Shown: positions 41,603 through 51,580 of the stretch, piece by piece
Numbering within the stretch: position 1 is the first letter of the stretch
How the letters are laid out: each line of letters begins with the position of its first letter
Assembly (NCBI RefSeq): GCF_001667275.1
Contig: NZ_LZHV01000050.1
Location: forward strand, 183,818 to 247,817
Origin: Mycobacterium sp. ACS4054
Lineage (GTDB): Bacteria; Actinomycetota; Actinomycetes; Mycobacteriales; Mycobacteriaceae
Length of the DNA stretch: 64,000 bases
Reading direction: 5' to 3'
Program-made: the position numbers and the translations under genes
Notes under the pieces: model-generated
The model's database searches: none
The model's input: the letters and a program-made list of their open reading frames with translations, nothing else
What the model was told of the DNA's origin: nothing

Positions 41603-41926
41603 GTGACCGTGTCGGATTCGGGCGGTCGCGCGAATCTCAGCGACAAGGATCTCGTCGAATCAGTTCTTCGTGAACTCAGCGAGGCGGCCGACAAGTGGGA
41701 AGCCCTCGTCGCCCAGGCCGAGGCCGTCACCTACAGCGTCGATCTCGGTGACGTTTATGCGGTCGCGAATGCCGACGGGCGGTTGCTCAAGCTGACCCTG
41801 CACCCGGGTGTGATGACCGCGTACGCCCATGGCGAGCTGGCCGACCGACTGAACCTCGCGATCTCGGCGCTGCGCGAAGAGGCCGAGGCCGAGAACCGCG
41901 CGACTTACGGCGGCCCGCTGCATTAA
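41603..41926 (+). CDS. Small conserved protein, YbaB-like (Rv0030-like)
   Basis: 107 aa from the GTG at 41603 (MTVSDSGGRANLSDKDLV); GGAGGGGG lies at 41585-41592 and GCGAGGA just before the start. An N-terminal helix is followed by a strand-rich segment (VTYSVDLGDVYAVANADGRLLKLTLHPGV) and a final helix, an arrangement like YbaB/EbfC and EspL. DNA-binding or chaperone roles are both possible. A longer frame opens at 41573. Confidence 0.75.
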   Translation: MTVSDSGGRANLSDKDLVESVLRELSEAADKWEALVAQAEAVTYSVDLGDVYAVANADGRLLKLTLHPGVMTAYAHGELADRLNLAISALREEAEAENRATYGGPLH

Positions 41927-41927
41927 C

Positions 41928-42010
41928 CGCGCGCCCGCGCGCTCATCGCCCGCCGCTCAGGTCAAATGGCGCCGGCTCTCTTCGCGCGCCCGCGCGCTCA
42001 TCGCCCGCCG
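41928..42010. repeat. 28-nt direct repeat duplicating the 3' end of the neighbouring gene
   Basis: An exact 28-nt sequence occurs at 41928-41955 and again at 41983-42010; the second copy contains the stop codon and last residues of the gene ending at 41998. The 27-nt spacer differs. It lies where M. tuberculosis carries Rv0031-Rv0035. Confidence 0.9.
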
Positions 42011-42774
42011 CCGGGTGGACCCGCGAAGGCCTGCGCGATCTCCAACCAGCGCTGCGCGTCGGGCCCCTGCGCGGTGATGTCCAGGCCGCTCAGCGGGCGG
42101 CGTTGGGTGACCAAGTAGCAAAAGTCCTCGGCGGAGCCGCTCACCCGCTGCGCCGCATCCGGCGATCCCCAGCTCCAGGTGTCACCGCCCGGTGCGCGCA
42201 GTTCGACCAGGAACGGCTCGGCCGGCGGGGCGAGATTGTTGACGACGAACGCGTAGTCGCGGGTGCGCACGCCGAGATGTGCGATCGACCGCAGCCGATC
42301 GGTGGCCGCCCGTTTGACGCCCAGCGCATCGGCAACGTCCAGGCCGTGCGCCCAGGTCTCCATCAGCCGCGCGGTCGCCATCGACGCCGCACTCATCGGG
42401 GGCCCGAACCACGGAAGTTTGCGTCCGGCGGGGACCGCCAGCAACTCCTCGTGCAACCGGCCGCGGGTGGCCCGCCAATCGGCGAGCAATTCGGCCGGCG
42501 CCAAAGCCGCCACTTCTTCGGCGCCCGCATCGACGAAGCCCGTCGGGTCGGCGGCGGCGGCCGCCAGGGTTTCGGCGAACGCCGCTTCGTCGGTGACGGA
42601 GGTCAGCGCGACCCGATCGGTCCACAGCAGGTGCCCGATCTGATGGGCGATCGTCCAGCCCGGCGCGGGTGTGGCCTCGGACCAGCGTTCGGCCGGCAGC
42701 GGCGCAACCAGGTCGTCCAGCTCGTCGCTTTCGGCTCGTAGGTCAGCCACGATGGGCTCGGGACCCGCCATCAT
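41998..42774 (-). CDS. DinB-fold, maleylpyruvate-isomerase-type protein (Rv0036c-like)
   Basis: 258 aa of the mycothiol-dependent maleylpyruvate isomerase/DinB superfamily (TIGR03084 type). The metal-ligand His positions are visible in [14 protein letters not shown] and [14 protein letters not shown]. An extra C-terminal SCP2-like segment (about 185-250) follows. Members use a thiol such as mycothiol as cofactor, but the substrate is unknown. The start overlaps the MFS gene stop by 4 nt (ATGA, 42771-42774). Confidence 0.88.
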   Translation of the reverse strand: MMAGPEPIVADLRAESDELDDLVAPLPAERWSEATPAPGWTIAHQIGHLLWTDRVALTSVTDEAAFAETLAAAAADPTGFVDAGAEEVAALAPAELLADWRATRGRLHEELLAVPAGRKLPWFGPPMSAASMATARLMETWAHGLDVADALGVKRAATDRLRSIAHLGVRTRDYAFVVNNLAPPAEPFLVELRAPGGDTWSWGSPDAAQRVSGSAEDFCYLVTQRRPLSGLDITAQGPDAQRWLEIAQAFAGPPGGGR

Positions 42775-44090
42775 TGCCTCCGATCGTCGGTTGTCTCCGC
42801 CGGGTGGGAATTATCCGCTCGTTCGCCGCGGCGGCCGAGGACGGCGTGCATGGCCAGGCCGGCCAGGTAAATCCCCGAGCCGACCAGCACAAAAGCGGGC
42901 GCACGCCCGTCGTCGGGAATCAGCGCCGCGGCCACCGTGATCGAAACTATGAACGCGACCCAGAACAGCGCGTCCTGCACGGCGAACACGTGCCCGCGAA
43001 GGGCGTCATCGACGTCCATCTGCATCGCCGAGTCGGCGCACAGCTTGACCATCTGCCCGGTCACCCCGAGAAGGAAACCGCACGCCACCATGATCGGCAG
43101 CAGCAACCCCGCGCCGGCGACCTCGATGATCGCCGACGTCGCCAGGGCACCGTTGACCGTGGCGTAGCGCCCCCAGCGGCGGACCGCGGGTGGAGTCAAC
43201 ACGTTGGACAGGAACGCGCCCAGGCCGGCGGCGCCGAAGAACACCAGCGCGGTACCCAGTCCCCCGGCCTCGGGGTTCGTGAGGTGGTGAACCAGCAAAA
43301 GGACAAGCAGCGAATTGATGCCGATCACCATGCGGTGGGCGGCGAGGCCGGACAGGGTGGCGGCAACCGTCGGCCGCTGCGCCACCGTCCGCGCGCCGTG
43401 CAACCAGCCGGTGATCACGGCGTAGAAGACCGGTCCGTGGATGGCCCTCTTGGTGTCGTCGGGGCCCAGCACGCGCGAGCCGAACCGCAACGACAGCAGC
43501 AGGGCAGTCGCGATGGGGACACCGGTGAGAAAGATGATCGCCGAGGCACCCTTGTCCCCCGCGCCGAACACGAACCGGGGCACGAGCATGAAGTTGGCGC
43601 CGATGAAGGCGGCGATGGCTCCCGACGCGTTGGCCAGGGCGTTCATCGTCACGACCTGTTCGCGCGGCACGACGTGCGGCAACGACGCCGCGAGCCCGGA
43701 CCCGACGAACCGGGCCAAGCCGTTGGCGAACAGCGCGCCCAACAACAGCGGCAGATCGCCCGCCCTGACCGCCAGGATCGTGCCGATCGCGGCGATCAGG
43801 ATGAGCCTGCCGGCGTTGGCGCCGACGATCACCAGCCGCCGGTCCCACCGGTCCATCAGCGCGCCGGCGAACGGACCCAACAGCGAGTAGGGCAGGAACA
43901 GCACGGTGAACGCCCGCGCGATGGCCATCGGATCGGCGGCCCGGTCGGGATTGAACAGCAACGCCCCGGCCAGGCCCGCTTGGAACAGCCCATCCCCGAA
44001 CTGGCTCGCCATGCGCACCTGCAGCAGCCGCGAGAAGTCTGGCAAACCGCGCACCGACCGCCATATTTCGACGGGTGCGCTTGAGTGCAT
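42771..44090 (-). CDS. Major facilitator superfamily transporter (Rv0037c-like)
   Basis: 439 aa from the ATG at 44090 ([23 protein letters not shown]). About 12 hydrophobic helices; after helix 2 comes [15 protein letters not shown], the G-x-x-x-D-R-x-G-R-R motif A of the family in varied form. Substrate unknown. The true start could be an upstream codon (open to 44135). It is transcribed away from the YqgE gene and coupled to the Rv0036c-like gene. Confidence 0.85.
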   Translation of the reverse strand: MHSSAPVEIWRSVRGLPDFSRLLQVRMASQFGDGLFQAGLAGALLFNPDRAADPMAIARAFTVLFLPYSLLGPFAGALMDRWDRRLVIVGANAGRLILIAAIGTILAVRAGDLPLLLGALFANGLARFVGSGLAASLPHVVPREQVVTMNALANASGAIAAFIGANFMLVPRFVFGAGDKGASAIIFLTGVPIATALLLSLRFGSRVLGPDDTKRAIHGPVFYAVITGWLHGARTVAQRPTVAATLSGLAAHRMVIGINSLLVLLLVHHLTNPEAGGLGTALVFFGAAGLGAFLSNVLTPPAVRRWGRYATVNGALATSAIIEVAGAGLLLPIMVACGFLLGVTGQMVKLCADSAMQMDVDDALRGHVFAVQDALFWVAFIVSITVAAALIPDDGRAPAFVLVGSGIYLAGLAMHAVLGRRGERADNSHPAETTDDRRQ

Positions 44091-44231
44091 CCGGGATTGG
44101 ATCACGAAACCGACTTCCACAATTGGGGCTAGCAAGCTCGCCGCGGTCCGAGCCGCCTAACAACAGTACAAATATTTGCGGCCCGCGCTCGATTCCGCCG
44201 GGCGGCCCGCGCCGGATGCGATGATGGTGAG

Positions 44232-44837
44232 GTGCCGCCGCCCGAGGATCCAGAGGACTATGTCGCGCCGGCCGCACAGCGGGTGCGCGCGGGTACGTTG
44301 CTGCTTGCCAACACTGATCTTTTCGAACCGACGTTCCGGCGCAGCGTCATCTACATCGTCGAGCACAACGACGGTGGCACGTTGGGGGTCGTCCTCAACC
44401 GCGCCAGCGAGACCGCGGTGTACAACGTGCTGCCGCAGTGGACCAAACTCGCGGCCAAGCCGAAGACGATGTTCATCGGCGGCCCGGTGAAGCGTGACGC
44501 GGCGCTCTGCCTGGCGGCGTTGCGGGTCGGCGCCGATCCCCAGGGCGTTCCGGGGTTGCGGCATGTCGACGGCCGGGTGGTCATGGTCGACCTGGACGCC
44601 GACCCCGACTCGATCGCGCCGCTGGTGGAGGGCGTGCGGATCTTCGCGGGTTACTCCGGCTGGACCATCGGCCAACTGGAAGGCGAGATCGAGCGCGACG
44701 ACTGGATTGTCTTGTCGGGCTTGCCATCTGACGTCCTCGTCGGGGCGAGGTCCGACCTGTGGGGCCAGGTGCTGCGCCGCCAGCCGCTGCCGCTGTCGCT
44801 ACTCGCGACCCATCCGATCGACCTCAGCCGCAACTGA
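44232..44837 (+). CDS. YqgE/AlgH family protein (Rv0038-like)
   Basis: 201 aa of the UPF0301 (YqgE/AlgH) family: AGTLLLANTDLFEPTFRRSVIYIVEHNDGGTLGVVLNR, GGPVKRDAALCL, and YSGWTIGQLEGEI. Function remains unclear, with roles in regulation or redox proposed. GTG start at 44232. No signal peptide. Confidence 0.92.
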   Translation: MPPPEDPEDYVAPAAQRVRAGTLLLANTDLFEPTFRRSVIYIVEHNDGGTLGVVLNRASETAVYNVLPQWTKLAAKPKTMFIGGPVKRDAALCLAALRVGADPQGVPGLRHVDGRVVMVDLDADPDSIAPLVEGVRIFAGYSGWTIGQLEGEIERDDWIVLSGLPSDVLVGARSDLWGQVLRRQPLPLSLLATHPIDLSRN

Positions 44838-44874
44838 GGCCGCTCCCCCACGCCGGGGGCTTTACTCAGATTTC

Positions 44875-45216
44875 TCAGTGGCAGGACTGCGTGCAGCCGG
44901 CGCAGGTTCCCGCACACGCGGGGGCCGCGGCCTCTTGCTGCAGGGCGAAGCGCGCGCTCTGCCACGACCCGGCGGCCAGCGTTCCGAAGGCGCCGACGAC
45001 ACAGACGATCAACACCACGAGCGCGGTGTGCGGGGAGGCCGCCACGGCCACCACACCCCCGGCGGCCAGCATGATCGCGGCCGCCAGCTGCGCCGGAGCC
45101 ATGGACCGCAGCGCCAGCGCGGTGGGGTCGACATTCTGGGTGCGCGCCAACGACCACGTTCCGAACCCGGCGGAGGCCACCGCCGCACACATGCACAGGA
45201 CGCCCGCAATCAGCAT
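44875..45216 (-). CDS. Small membrane protein with Cys-rich tail (Rv0039c-like)
   Basis: 113 aa. Three hydrophobic segments: about 1-18 (possibly a signal anchor), 42-60 and 65-85. The C-terminus CAGTCAGCTQSCH has four cysteines, suggesting a metal or redox site. Function unknown. It lies between the YqgE gene, which it converges on, and mtc28. Confidence 0.75.
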   Translation of the reverse strand: MLIAGVLCMCAAVASAGFGTWSLARTQNVDPTALALRSMAPAQLAAAIMLAAGGVVAVAASPHTALVVLIVCVVGAFGTLAAGSWQSARFALQQEAAAPACAGTCAGCTQSCH

Positions 45217-45280
45217 GGCCTCACAATACGAGCCCGGGCACCCGTCCGCTCAGTGGGCTCCAGCGGAGCCGCCGCAGTGC

Positions 45281-46435
45281 CTAGTGCTGCAGAAACGAGA
45301 AATTGGGGAGCGGGGGCAGGCCCGGCACCAGGGTCAACAGGTTCGGCGTGGGCTGCCGGCTGGGCATGGGCGCCGCGGGCAAGCCGACCGGAGCGGTCGC
45401 CGAGGTCTGCCGGAGCGGAGCCACGGCCGGGGCTTGCGGGACCGGAGCCGCGGCAGGGACCTGGGCGACCGGAGCCGCGGCAGGCACCTGGGCGACCGGT
45501 GCGGCCGCCGGAACCTGGGGGACCGGAGCCGCGGCAGGCACCTGGGCGACCGGAGCCGGCGCCGGCGCGAGGCCGACGGGTGACGCCCCGGGGGTGGTCT
45601 GGACCGGCGCCGGAACCGGGGCTCCCGGAACCGTCACGCGGAAACCGTTGATGATCGCGTCGGTGGCGGGCGCGTCGGCGACGGCCACCGCACGATCGGT
45701 GGTCACCGCGAGCGACACCAGGTACTTCTCCTGCCCCGAGGTGGCGATGACGTGACGCCGCGAGGTGTTCAGCGTCATGTCGCCGTCGCGGTACGTACCT
45801 TCAACGACCGACGACGGAAAGCCACCGAAATCGGCCATCGAGGCGTTGGTGGGCTGCCACGCCAGGAGCTTCTGGCTGTCGACGTAACCGTGGCTGATGG
45901 CCTCCCGGGGGTCGAACGTGCCGACCAGTTTGTACACCACCACCTGCGCATTCGAGGTGTAGATGCTGCTGCCTTGCCGGTCGGCGATCACCGCGAACGC
46001 GTCGGGCACGTTGGGGTCGGGCACCTGGGTCCAACGGGCCGGCACCGGCAAGGTGATGTCGAGCGCCTTGAGGCCATCGGGTTTTTGCGCCTCGAGCTTG
46101 ACGCCCTTGGACTGCAGATAATCCCGGATGGTTCCGGAGGTGGCGGGCGCGGGGGCCACCGGCGCGGTGGGCCCGGCCGCGGTGGGTACGGGCGCACCGG
46201 GGGTGGTCGGCGCCGCGACGGGGTTCGACGCCGGCGGCGCCGCGACGAACCTGTTGACGGGCGCCTGCCCGGGGACGGCGGTGACGTTCTGCGGCGCCGG
46301 TACGGCGGGGGCGGGTGCGGGTGCGGGGAGCACCGGGTCCGCCGATGCCTGGGCGCCTGTGACAACCGCCATGCCGAGCAGGCCGGCGACAAGACCCCCG
46401 AGGAGCGCACGGTGGGCGCGGACGTTCTCAATCAT
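45281..46435 (-). CDS. mtc28: Secreted proline-rich antigen Mtc28 (Rv0040c-like)
   Basis: 384 aa from the ATG at 46435 ([20 protein letters not shown]), with a signal peptide of about 30 residues cleaved near GAQASA. A Pro/Ala-rich segment precedes the LpqN/Mtc28 domain (about 110-275: [26 protein letters not shown]), and a second Pro/Ala tail holds repeats of [10 protein letters not shown] recall about 310 aa in M. tuberculosis, so the tail is expanded here. A surface antigen in that species; function unknown. Diverges from leuS. Confidence 0.88.
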   Translation of the reverse strand: MIENVRAHRALLGGLVAGLLGMAVVTGAQASADPVLPAPAPAPAVPAPQNVTAVPGQAPVNRFVAAPPASNPVAAPTTPGAPVPTAAGPTAPVAPAPATSGTIRDYLQSKGVKLEAQKPDGLKALDITLPVPARWTQVPDPNVPDAFAVIADRQGSSIYTSNAQVVVYKLVGTFDPREAISHGYVDSQKLLAWQPTNASMADFGGFPSSVVEGTYRDGDMTLNTSRRHVIATSGQEKYLVSLAVTTDRAVAVADAPATDAIINGFRVTVPGAPVPAPVQTTPGASPVGLAPAPAPVAQVPAAAPVPQVPAAAPVAQVPAAAPVAQVPAAAPVPQAPAVAPLRQTSATAPVGLPAAPMPSRQPTPNLLTLVPGLPPLPNFSFLQH

Positions 46436-46619
46436 CTCCGTCGGTCCTTCCAATGGCGCACTGCCAGCAGCCGTCGATAGTGGCTGACTGTAACTAGAGG
46501 TCAAAGGCGGTGAACAGGCCCGAAATACACCTGGGATGAAGCTCTGATCGGTGCGCAACGGAACCGAGATCATCCTGTGGCCCGGCGGGCCGGCCGGGGG
46601 ACCCTTATACCCTGTTCAG

Positions 46620-49532
46620 GTGACCGAACCCCCGACCACCGCCGACGATGCCAACTTCGGTGCCGTACAGACGGACTCCGACGCCCCGACGTATCGCTAC
46701 ACCGCGGCGCTGGCGGGGCGCATCGAAAGCGCCTGGCAGGAGAATTGGGCGAAGCTCGGCACGTTCGACGTGCCCAACCCGGTCGGTTCGTTGGCCCCCA
46801 CGGATGGCACCCCGATTCCCGCCGACAAGTTGTTCGTGCAGGACATGTTCCCGTATCCGTCGGGCGAGGGCCTGCACGTCGGCCACCCGCTGGGCTACAT
46901 CGCCACCGACGTGTACGCCCGCTACTTCCGGATGACCGGGCATAACGTCCTGCACGCGTTGGGTTTCGACGCCTTCGGGCTGCCCGCCGAGCAGTACGCC
47001 GTGCAGACCGGCACCCACCCGCGGACCCGGACCGAGGCCAACGTCGTCAACTTCAAGCGTCAGCTGGGCCGGCTGGGTCTCGGCCACGACAGCCGGCGCA
47101 GCTTTTCGACCACCGACGTCGAGTTCTACAAGTGGACGCAGTGGATCTTCCTGCAGATCTACAACGCCTGGTTCGACACCGCGGCCCGCAAGGCCCGACC
47201 CATCGCGGAGCTGATCGCGGAATTCGACTCCGGCGCACGGCGCCTCGAAGACGGTCGGGAGTGGGCCGCCTTGTCGGCGGGGGAGCGGGCCGACGTCATC
47301 GACAGCCACCGACTGGTCTACCGCGCGGACTCGATGGTGAACTGGTGCCCCGGGCTGGGCACGGTGCTGGCCAACGAAGAGGTCACCGCCGACGGACGCA
47401 GCGACCGCGGCAACTTCCCGGTGTTCCGGAAACGGTTGCGGCAGTGGATGATGCGGATCACCGCCTACGCCGACCGGCTGCTCGACGACCTGGAGCTGCT
47501 GGACTGGCCGGAACCGGTCAAAACCATGCAGCGCAACTGGATTGGCCGCTCGACCGGCACCAGGGCGCTGTTCTCGGCGACCAACACCGACGGCCAGACC
47601 GTCGACATCGAAGTGTTCACCACCCGGCCGGACACCATGTTCGGCGCGACCTATTTGGTGCTGGCCCCCGAGCACGAACTGGTCGACGGGCTGATCGCGG
47701 CCGACTGGCCCGACGGCACAGACGCGCGGTGGACCTACGGCGCCGCCACGCCGGGGGAGGCCGTCGCGGGCTACCGACAGGCGATCGCGGCGAAGTCGGA
47801 TCTGGAGCGTCAGGAGAACCGCGAGAAGACGGGCGTCTTCCTGGGCAGCTATGCGACCAACCCCGCCAACGGCAAGCCGGTGCCGATCTTCATCGCCGAC
47901 TACGTGTTGGCCGGGTACGGCACCGGCGCGATCATGGCGGTGCCGGGCCACGACCAGCGGGACTGGGACTTCGCCCACGAGTTGAGCCTGCCCATCGTGG
48001 AAGTCATTGCCGGCGGCGACATTTCAGAGGCCGCATACCCGGGCGACGGTGTACTGGTCAACTCCGGTTACCTGGACGGAATGGACGTTCCGACGGCCAA
48101 GCAGGCCATCACGGCGCGCCTGGAGGCGGAGGGCCGCGGCTGGGCGCGGATCGAGTTCAAGCTGCGGGACTGGCTGTTCGCCCGCCAGCGCTACTGGGGT
48201 GAGCCGTTCCCGATCGTCTACGACGCCGACGGACGCCCGCACGCACTCGACGAGGCCGCCTTGCCCGTCGAGCTGCCGGACGTGCCCGACTATTCGCCGG
48301 TGCTGTTCGACCCCGACGACGCCGACACCGAGCCGTCGCCGCCCCTGGCGAAGGCGACCGACTGGGTGCACGTCGAACTGGACCTGGGCGACGGCTTGCA
48401 GCCCTACACCCGCGACACCAATGTGATGCCGCAGTGGGCCGGCAGCTCCTGGTACGAACTGCGGTACACCGACCCGCACAACTCGGAACGGTTGTGCGCC
48501 AAGGAGAACGAAGCGTACTGGATGGGCCCGCGGCCCGCCGAGCACGGCCCGCAGGACCCCGGCGGCGTCGACCTGTATGTCGGCGGCGCCGAGCACGCGG
48601 TGCTGCACCTGTTGTACGCGCGGTTCTGGCACAAGGTCCTCTACGACCTGGGCCACGTCACCTCCCGGGAGCCGTACCGCCGCCTGGTCAACCAGGGTTA
48701 CATCCAGGCCTTCGCCTACACCGACTCGCGCGGCTCCTACGTCCCCGCCGAGGAGGTCATCGAGCGCGGCGGCCGGTTCTTCTATCCGGGCCCCGGCGGG
48801 GAGGTCGAGGTTTTTCAGGAATTCGGGAAAATCGGTAAGAGCCTGAAGAATTCGATCTCGCCGGACGAGATTTGCGACGAGTACGGCGCGGACACGTTGC
48901 GGGTCTACGAGATGTCGATGGGCCCGCTGGAGGCCTCCCGCCCGTGGGCCACCAAGGACGTCGTCGGGGCGCACCGGTTCTTGCAACGGGTGTGGCGGCT
49001 GGTGATCGACGAGCAGACCGGACAGACGCGGGTGCTCGATGCGACCGGCGAACACGAGCTGGACGCCAACACCCTGCGAGCGCTGCACCGCACCATCGCC
49101 GGCGTCTCGGAAGACTATGCGGCACTGCGGAATAACACCGCGGCCGCCAAGCTGATCGAGTACACCAACCACCTCACCAAGGAGCACCGCGACGCGGTGC
49201 CGCGGGCGGCGGTCGAGCCGCTGGTGCTGATGCTGGCGCCCCTGGCACCGCACATGGCCGAGGAGCTATGGCTGCGGCTGGGCCATACCACGTCCCTGGC
49301 GCACGGTCCCTTCCCGCAAGCCGATCCGGCCTACCTGGTGGACGAGAGCGTCGAATACCCGGTGCAGGTGAACGGCAAGGTGCGCGGGCGGGTGGTGGTG
49401 GCCGCCGACGCCGACCAGGACACCCTGAAGGCCGCGGCCTTGTCGGACGAGAAGGTGCAGGCCTTCCTGGCCGGAGCCAACCCGCGCAAGGTGATCGTGG
49501 TCCCGGGCCGCCTGGTCAACCTGGTCGTCTAG
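46620..49532 (+). CDS. leuS: Leucyl-tRNA synthetase
   Basis: 970 aa class I aminoacyl-tRNA synthetase from the GTG at 46620. HIGH-type motif [17 protein letters not shown] near residue 80, CP1 editing domain ([19 protein letters not shown], and [14 protein letters not shown]), KMSKS-type motif KIGKSLKNS near 740, and a C-terminal domain ending [13 protein letters not shown]. It charges tRNA-Leu; the editing domain clears mischarged norvaline or isoleucine. The frame is open from 46551, but the conserved start is the GTG. Confidence 0.97.
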   Translation: MTEPPTTADDANFGAVQTDSDAPTYRYTAALAGRIESAWQENWAKLGTFDVPNPVGSLAPTDGTPIPADKLFVQDMFPYPSGEGLHVGHPLGYIATDVYARYFRMTGHNVLHALGFDAFGLPAEQYAVQTGTHPRTRTEANVVNFKRQLGRLGLGHDSRRSFSTTDVEFYKWTQWIFLQIYNAWFDTAARKARPIAELIAEFDSGARRLEDGREWAALSAGERADVIDSHRLVYRADSMVNWCPGLGTVLANEEVTADGRSDRGNFPVFRKRLRQWMMRITAYADRLLDDLELLDWPEPVKTMQRNWIGRSTGTRALFSATNTDGQTVDIEVFTTRPDTMFGATYLVLAPEHELVDGLIAADWPDGTDARWTYGAATPGEAVAGYRQAIAAKSDLERQENREKTGVFLGSYATNPANGKPVPIFIADYVLAGYGTGAIMAVPGHDQRDWDFAHELSLPIVEVIAGGDISEAAYPGDGVLVNSGYLDGMDVPTAKQAITARLEAEGRGWARIEFKLRDWLFARQRYWGEPFPIVYDADGRPHALDEAALPVELPDVPDYSPVLFDPDDADTEPSPPLAKATDWVHVELDLGDGLQPYTRDTNVMPQWAGSSWYELRYTDPHNSERLCAKENEAYWMGPRPAEHGPQDPGGVDLYVGGAEHAVLHLLYARFWHKVLYDLGHVTSREPYRRLVNQGYIQAFAYTDSRGSYVPAEEVIERGGRFFYPGPGGEVEVFQEFGKIGKSLKNSISPDEICDEYGADTLRVYEMSMGPLEASRPWATKDVVGAHRFLQRVWRLVIDEQTGQTRVLDATGEHELDANTLRALHRTIAGVSEDYAALRNNTAAAKLIEYTNHLTKEHRDAVPRAAVEPLVLMLAPLAPHMAEELWLRLGHTTSLAHGPFPQADPAYLVDESVEYPVQVNGKVRGRVVVAADADQDTLKAAALSDEKVQAFLAGANPRKVIVVPGRLVNLVV

Positions 49533-49543
49533 CCGCCGGCGGG

Positions 49544-50215
49544 TCACCGGCCCGTGGGCCGCAGCACCACCTCGTGGACGTGGCCGTCGGCGGGCGTGGC
49601 CACGACATTGGCGACTGTGGCCGCGACGGTTTCGGGCTTGAGGAATTTGGCCGGGTCGTAGGTGCCGCCCTCGAACGCGACGAGTTCGCGCTGCATCTCG
49701 CTGTCGGTGCGACCGGGGTACACGGTCGTCACCCGCAGCCCCGGCTCGTCGGCGCGCAGCGAATCGGCGAAGGCGCGCAACGCGAACTTGCTGGCCGAAT
49801 AGGAGGCCATGCCGGGCGAGACGTTGCGGCCGGCGCCGGAGTTGATGAAGACCACCTGACCGCGGGCCTGTCGCAGCGCGGGTAGTAGCGCGAGCGTAAG
49901 TTCCACCGGCCCAAGCACATTCACGGCGAAGGTGGCGCGCCACTGGTCGACGTCGGTGTCGGCTACATGGCCGGGGATGGACACCCCGGCGTTGTGTACC
50001 AGCACATCCAGTTCGTCCACGATCTCGCAGGCGGCCTCGATGTCAGCGGAGTCCGTCAGGTCCAGCGGGAACGTCGTCGAGCCGAGCCGCTCCGCGACGG
50101 CGTCGAGTCGGTCGGAGGGCCGGCCGGCCAGCAGCAGGGTGTGGGTGGGGGCCAGCGCCGTGGCGATCGCAGAACCGATACCGCCGCCGGCGCCGGTGAT
50201 GAGTGCAGTGGGCAT
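49544..50215 (-). CDS. Short-chain dehydrogenase/reductase
   Basis: 223 aa classical SDR: cofactor site TGAGGGIG, the NAG motif in VHNAGVSIPG, the active-site Ser in INSGAG and Y-x-x-x-K in YSASKFAL. The Arg in LAGRPSDRL suggests NADP(H) use. Substrate unknown. It converges on leuS with an 11-nt gap. Confidence 0.92.
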   Translation of the reverse strand: MPTALITGAGGGIGSAIATALAPTHTLLLAGRPSDRLDAVAERLGSTTFPLDLTDSADIEAACEIVDELDVLVHNAGVSIPGHVADTDVDQWRATFAVNVLGPVELTLALLPALRQARGQVVFINSGAGRNVSPGMASYSASKFALRAFADSLRADEPGLRVTTVYPGRTDSEMQRELVAFEGGTYDPAKFLKPETVAATVANVVATPADGHVHEVVLRPTGR

Positions 50216-50262
50216 GACAGTAGTCTAAAGGAAAAGCTAAAGGCGTTGCGCGACAGGTACTT

Positions 50263-50757
50263 TCACGCCTCTTTGCGTGCGTCCGGCGGACAGGACGTCG
50301 GTTCGCCGGAGGCCAGCCGCTCGAGCGGCGCCAGCGCCTGCATCAGCGTGCCGAGGTCGGCCTCGGGCAGCTGACTGAGCATCGCGGCCAGGGAGGCGCG
50401 CCGGTTGGCCAGCGACTCGCCGTGCACGGCGCGCCCGCGCGGGGTGATGTCGACCAGCACCGCCCGCAGGTCGGATGGGTCACGCGAGCGTTTGACCAGG
50501 CCCAGCTTCTCCAGCCGGCGGATCGCCACCGTGGTGGTGGGCGTCCGCACTCGTTCGTGGGCCGCCAGGTCGGTCATCCGGATGGGTCCCTGGTCCAGCA
50601 ACGTGACGAGGATCGACAGCTGCGCCAGCGTCAGGTCCCCGGCGGCGGCGCCGCTCGGGTCTCCGCGACGCAGAATCGAAAACAATTTGGACAGCGCACG
50701 GTGCAAACCTTCCGCAAGCTCGGTCACGTCGGCCACGGTGGATTCGCTGTCCGCCAT
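50263..50757 (-). CDS. MarR-family transcriptional regulator (Rv0042c-like)
   Basis: 164 aa from the ATG at 50757. Winged helix-turn-helix at about 50-120: LTLAQLSILVTLLDQGPIRMTDLAAHERVRTPTTTVAIRRLEKLGLVKRSRDPSDLRAVLVDITPRG. The DxRxxxV wing is clear. An open frame from a TTG at 50793 would add 12 residues. The upstream sequence with TATAGGGTTAGACT may be its promoter. Confidence 0.88.
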   Translation of the reverse strand: MADSESTVADVTELAEGLHRALSKLFSILRRGDPSGAAAGDLTLAQLSILVTLLDQGPIRMTDLAAHERVRTPTTTVAIRRLEKLGLVKRSRDPSDLRAVLVDITPRGRAVHGESLANRRASLAAMLSQLPEADLGTLMQALAPLERLASGEPTSCPPDARKEA

Positions 50758-50830
50758 AAACGGGGAGTCTAACCCTATATCAGGCGCGTACAAGGTAGCT
50801 ATGCCGACTAATTAGAAGCGACGGGACGCG

Positions 50831-51580
50831 TCAAAGTACTTGCGACAAGAAACGCTGCAGACGTTCCGTTCGTGCGGTCTCGAAAATCTGCTCCGGCGGA
50901 CCGGATTCCACGACCTTGCCGCGATCCATGAACACCACGGTGTCGGATGCCGAGCGGGCAAAGCCCATTTCGTGGGTGACAACGATCATCGTCATCCCGT
51001 CGGCGCCGAGATCGGCGATGAGTTGCAGAATTCCCTTCACCATTTCGGGATCGAGCGCCGACGTCGCCTCGTCGAAGAACATCACTTGCGGCGCCATGGC
51101 CAACGCGCGGGCGATGGCGACCCGTTGCTGTTGGCCGCCGGACAACATGCCGGGCCGGGCATCGGCCTTGTGCTTCAACCCAACTCGCTCCAACTGGGCC
51201 AGCGCCAGGTCGCGGGCTTCGTCGGCGGGCAGGCGCCGCAACTTGCGCGGCGCCATCGCGACGTTCTTCAGCACGCTGAGATGCGGGAAGAGGTTGAAGT
51301 GCTGAAACACCATGCCGATGCGCTGCCGCAGTTCGTTGGGGTCGTCGCGCAACACCGATCGGCCGTCCAGCAGGATGTCGCCGCTGTCGGGTTCGTGCAA
51401 CCGGTTCAGGGTGCGCAGCAGCGTCGACTTGCCCGAGCCGGACGGCCCGATCACGGCGACGGTGGTGCCGGCCGGTGCCTCGAAATCGACGCCGCGCAGC
51501 ACCCGGTTGCCGCCCAGCGTTTGGTGAATGTCCTTGGCGGCCAGCGATACTGGCGCACGGCCGACGGCGCCGGTGGTCAC
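50831..51580 (-). CDS. ABC transporter ATP-binding protein, polar amino-acid type
   Basis: 249 aa. Walker A GPSGSGKST, Q-loop VFQHFNLFPHLSV, signature LSGGQQQR, Walker B VMFFDEATSALD and H-loop VTHEMGFA are all intact. This is the GlnQ/HisP type. The GTG start overlaps the stop of the permease gene (GTGA, 51577-51580), so the two make one transporter. The amino acid is not predictable. Confidence 0.93.
   Translation of the reverse strand: MTTGAVGRAPVSLAAKDIHQTLGGNRVLRGVDFEAPAGTTVAVIGPSGSGKSTLLRTLNRLHEPDSGDILLDGRSVLRDDPNELRQRIGMVFQHFNLFPHLSVLKNVAMAPRKLRRLPADEARDLALAQLERVGLKHKADARPGMLSGGQQQRVAIARALAMAPQVMFFDEATSALDPEMVKGILQLIADLGADGMTMIVVTHEMGFARSASDTVVFMDRGKVVESGPPEQIFETARTERLQRFLSQVL

Noticed and set aside
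42669..44084. 471-aa plus-strand frame opposite the MFS transporter
   Set aside because: Charge-rich shadow of a membrane protein with no plausible fold.
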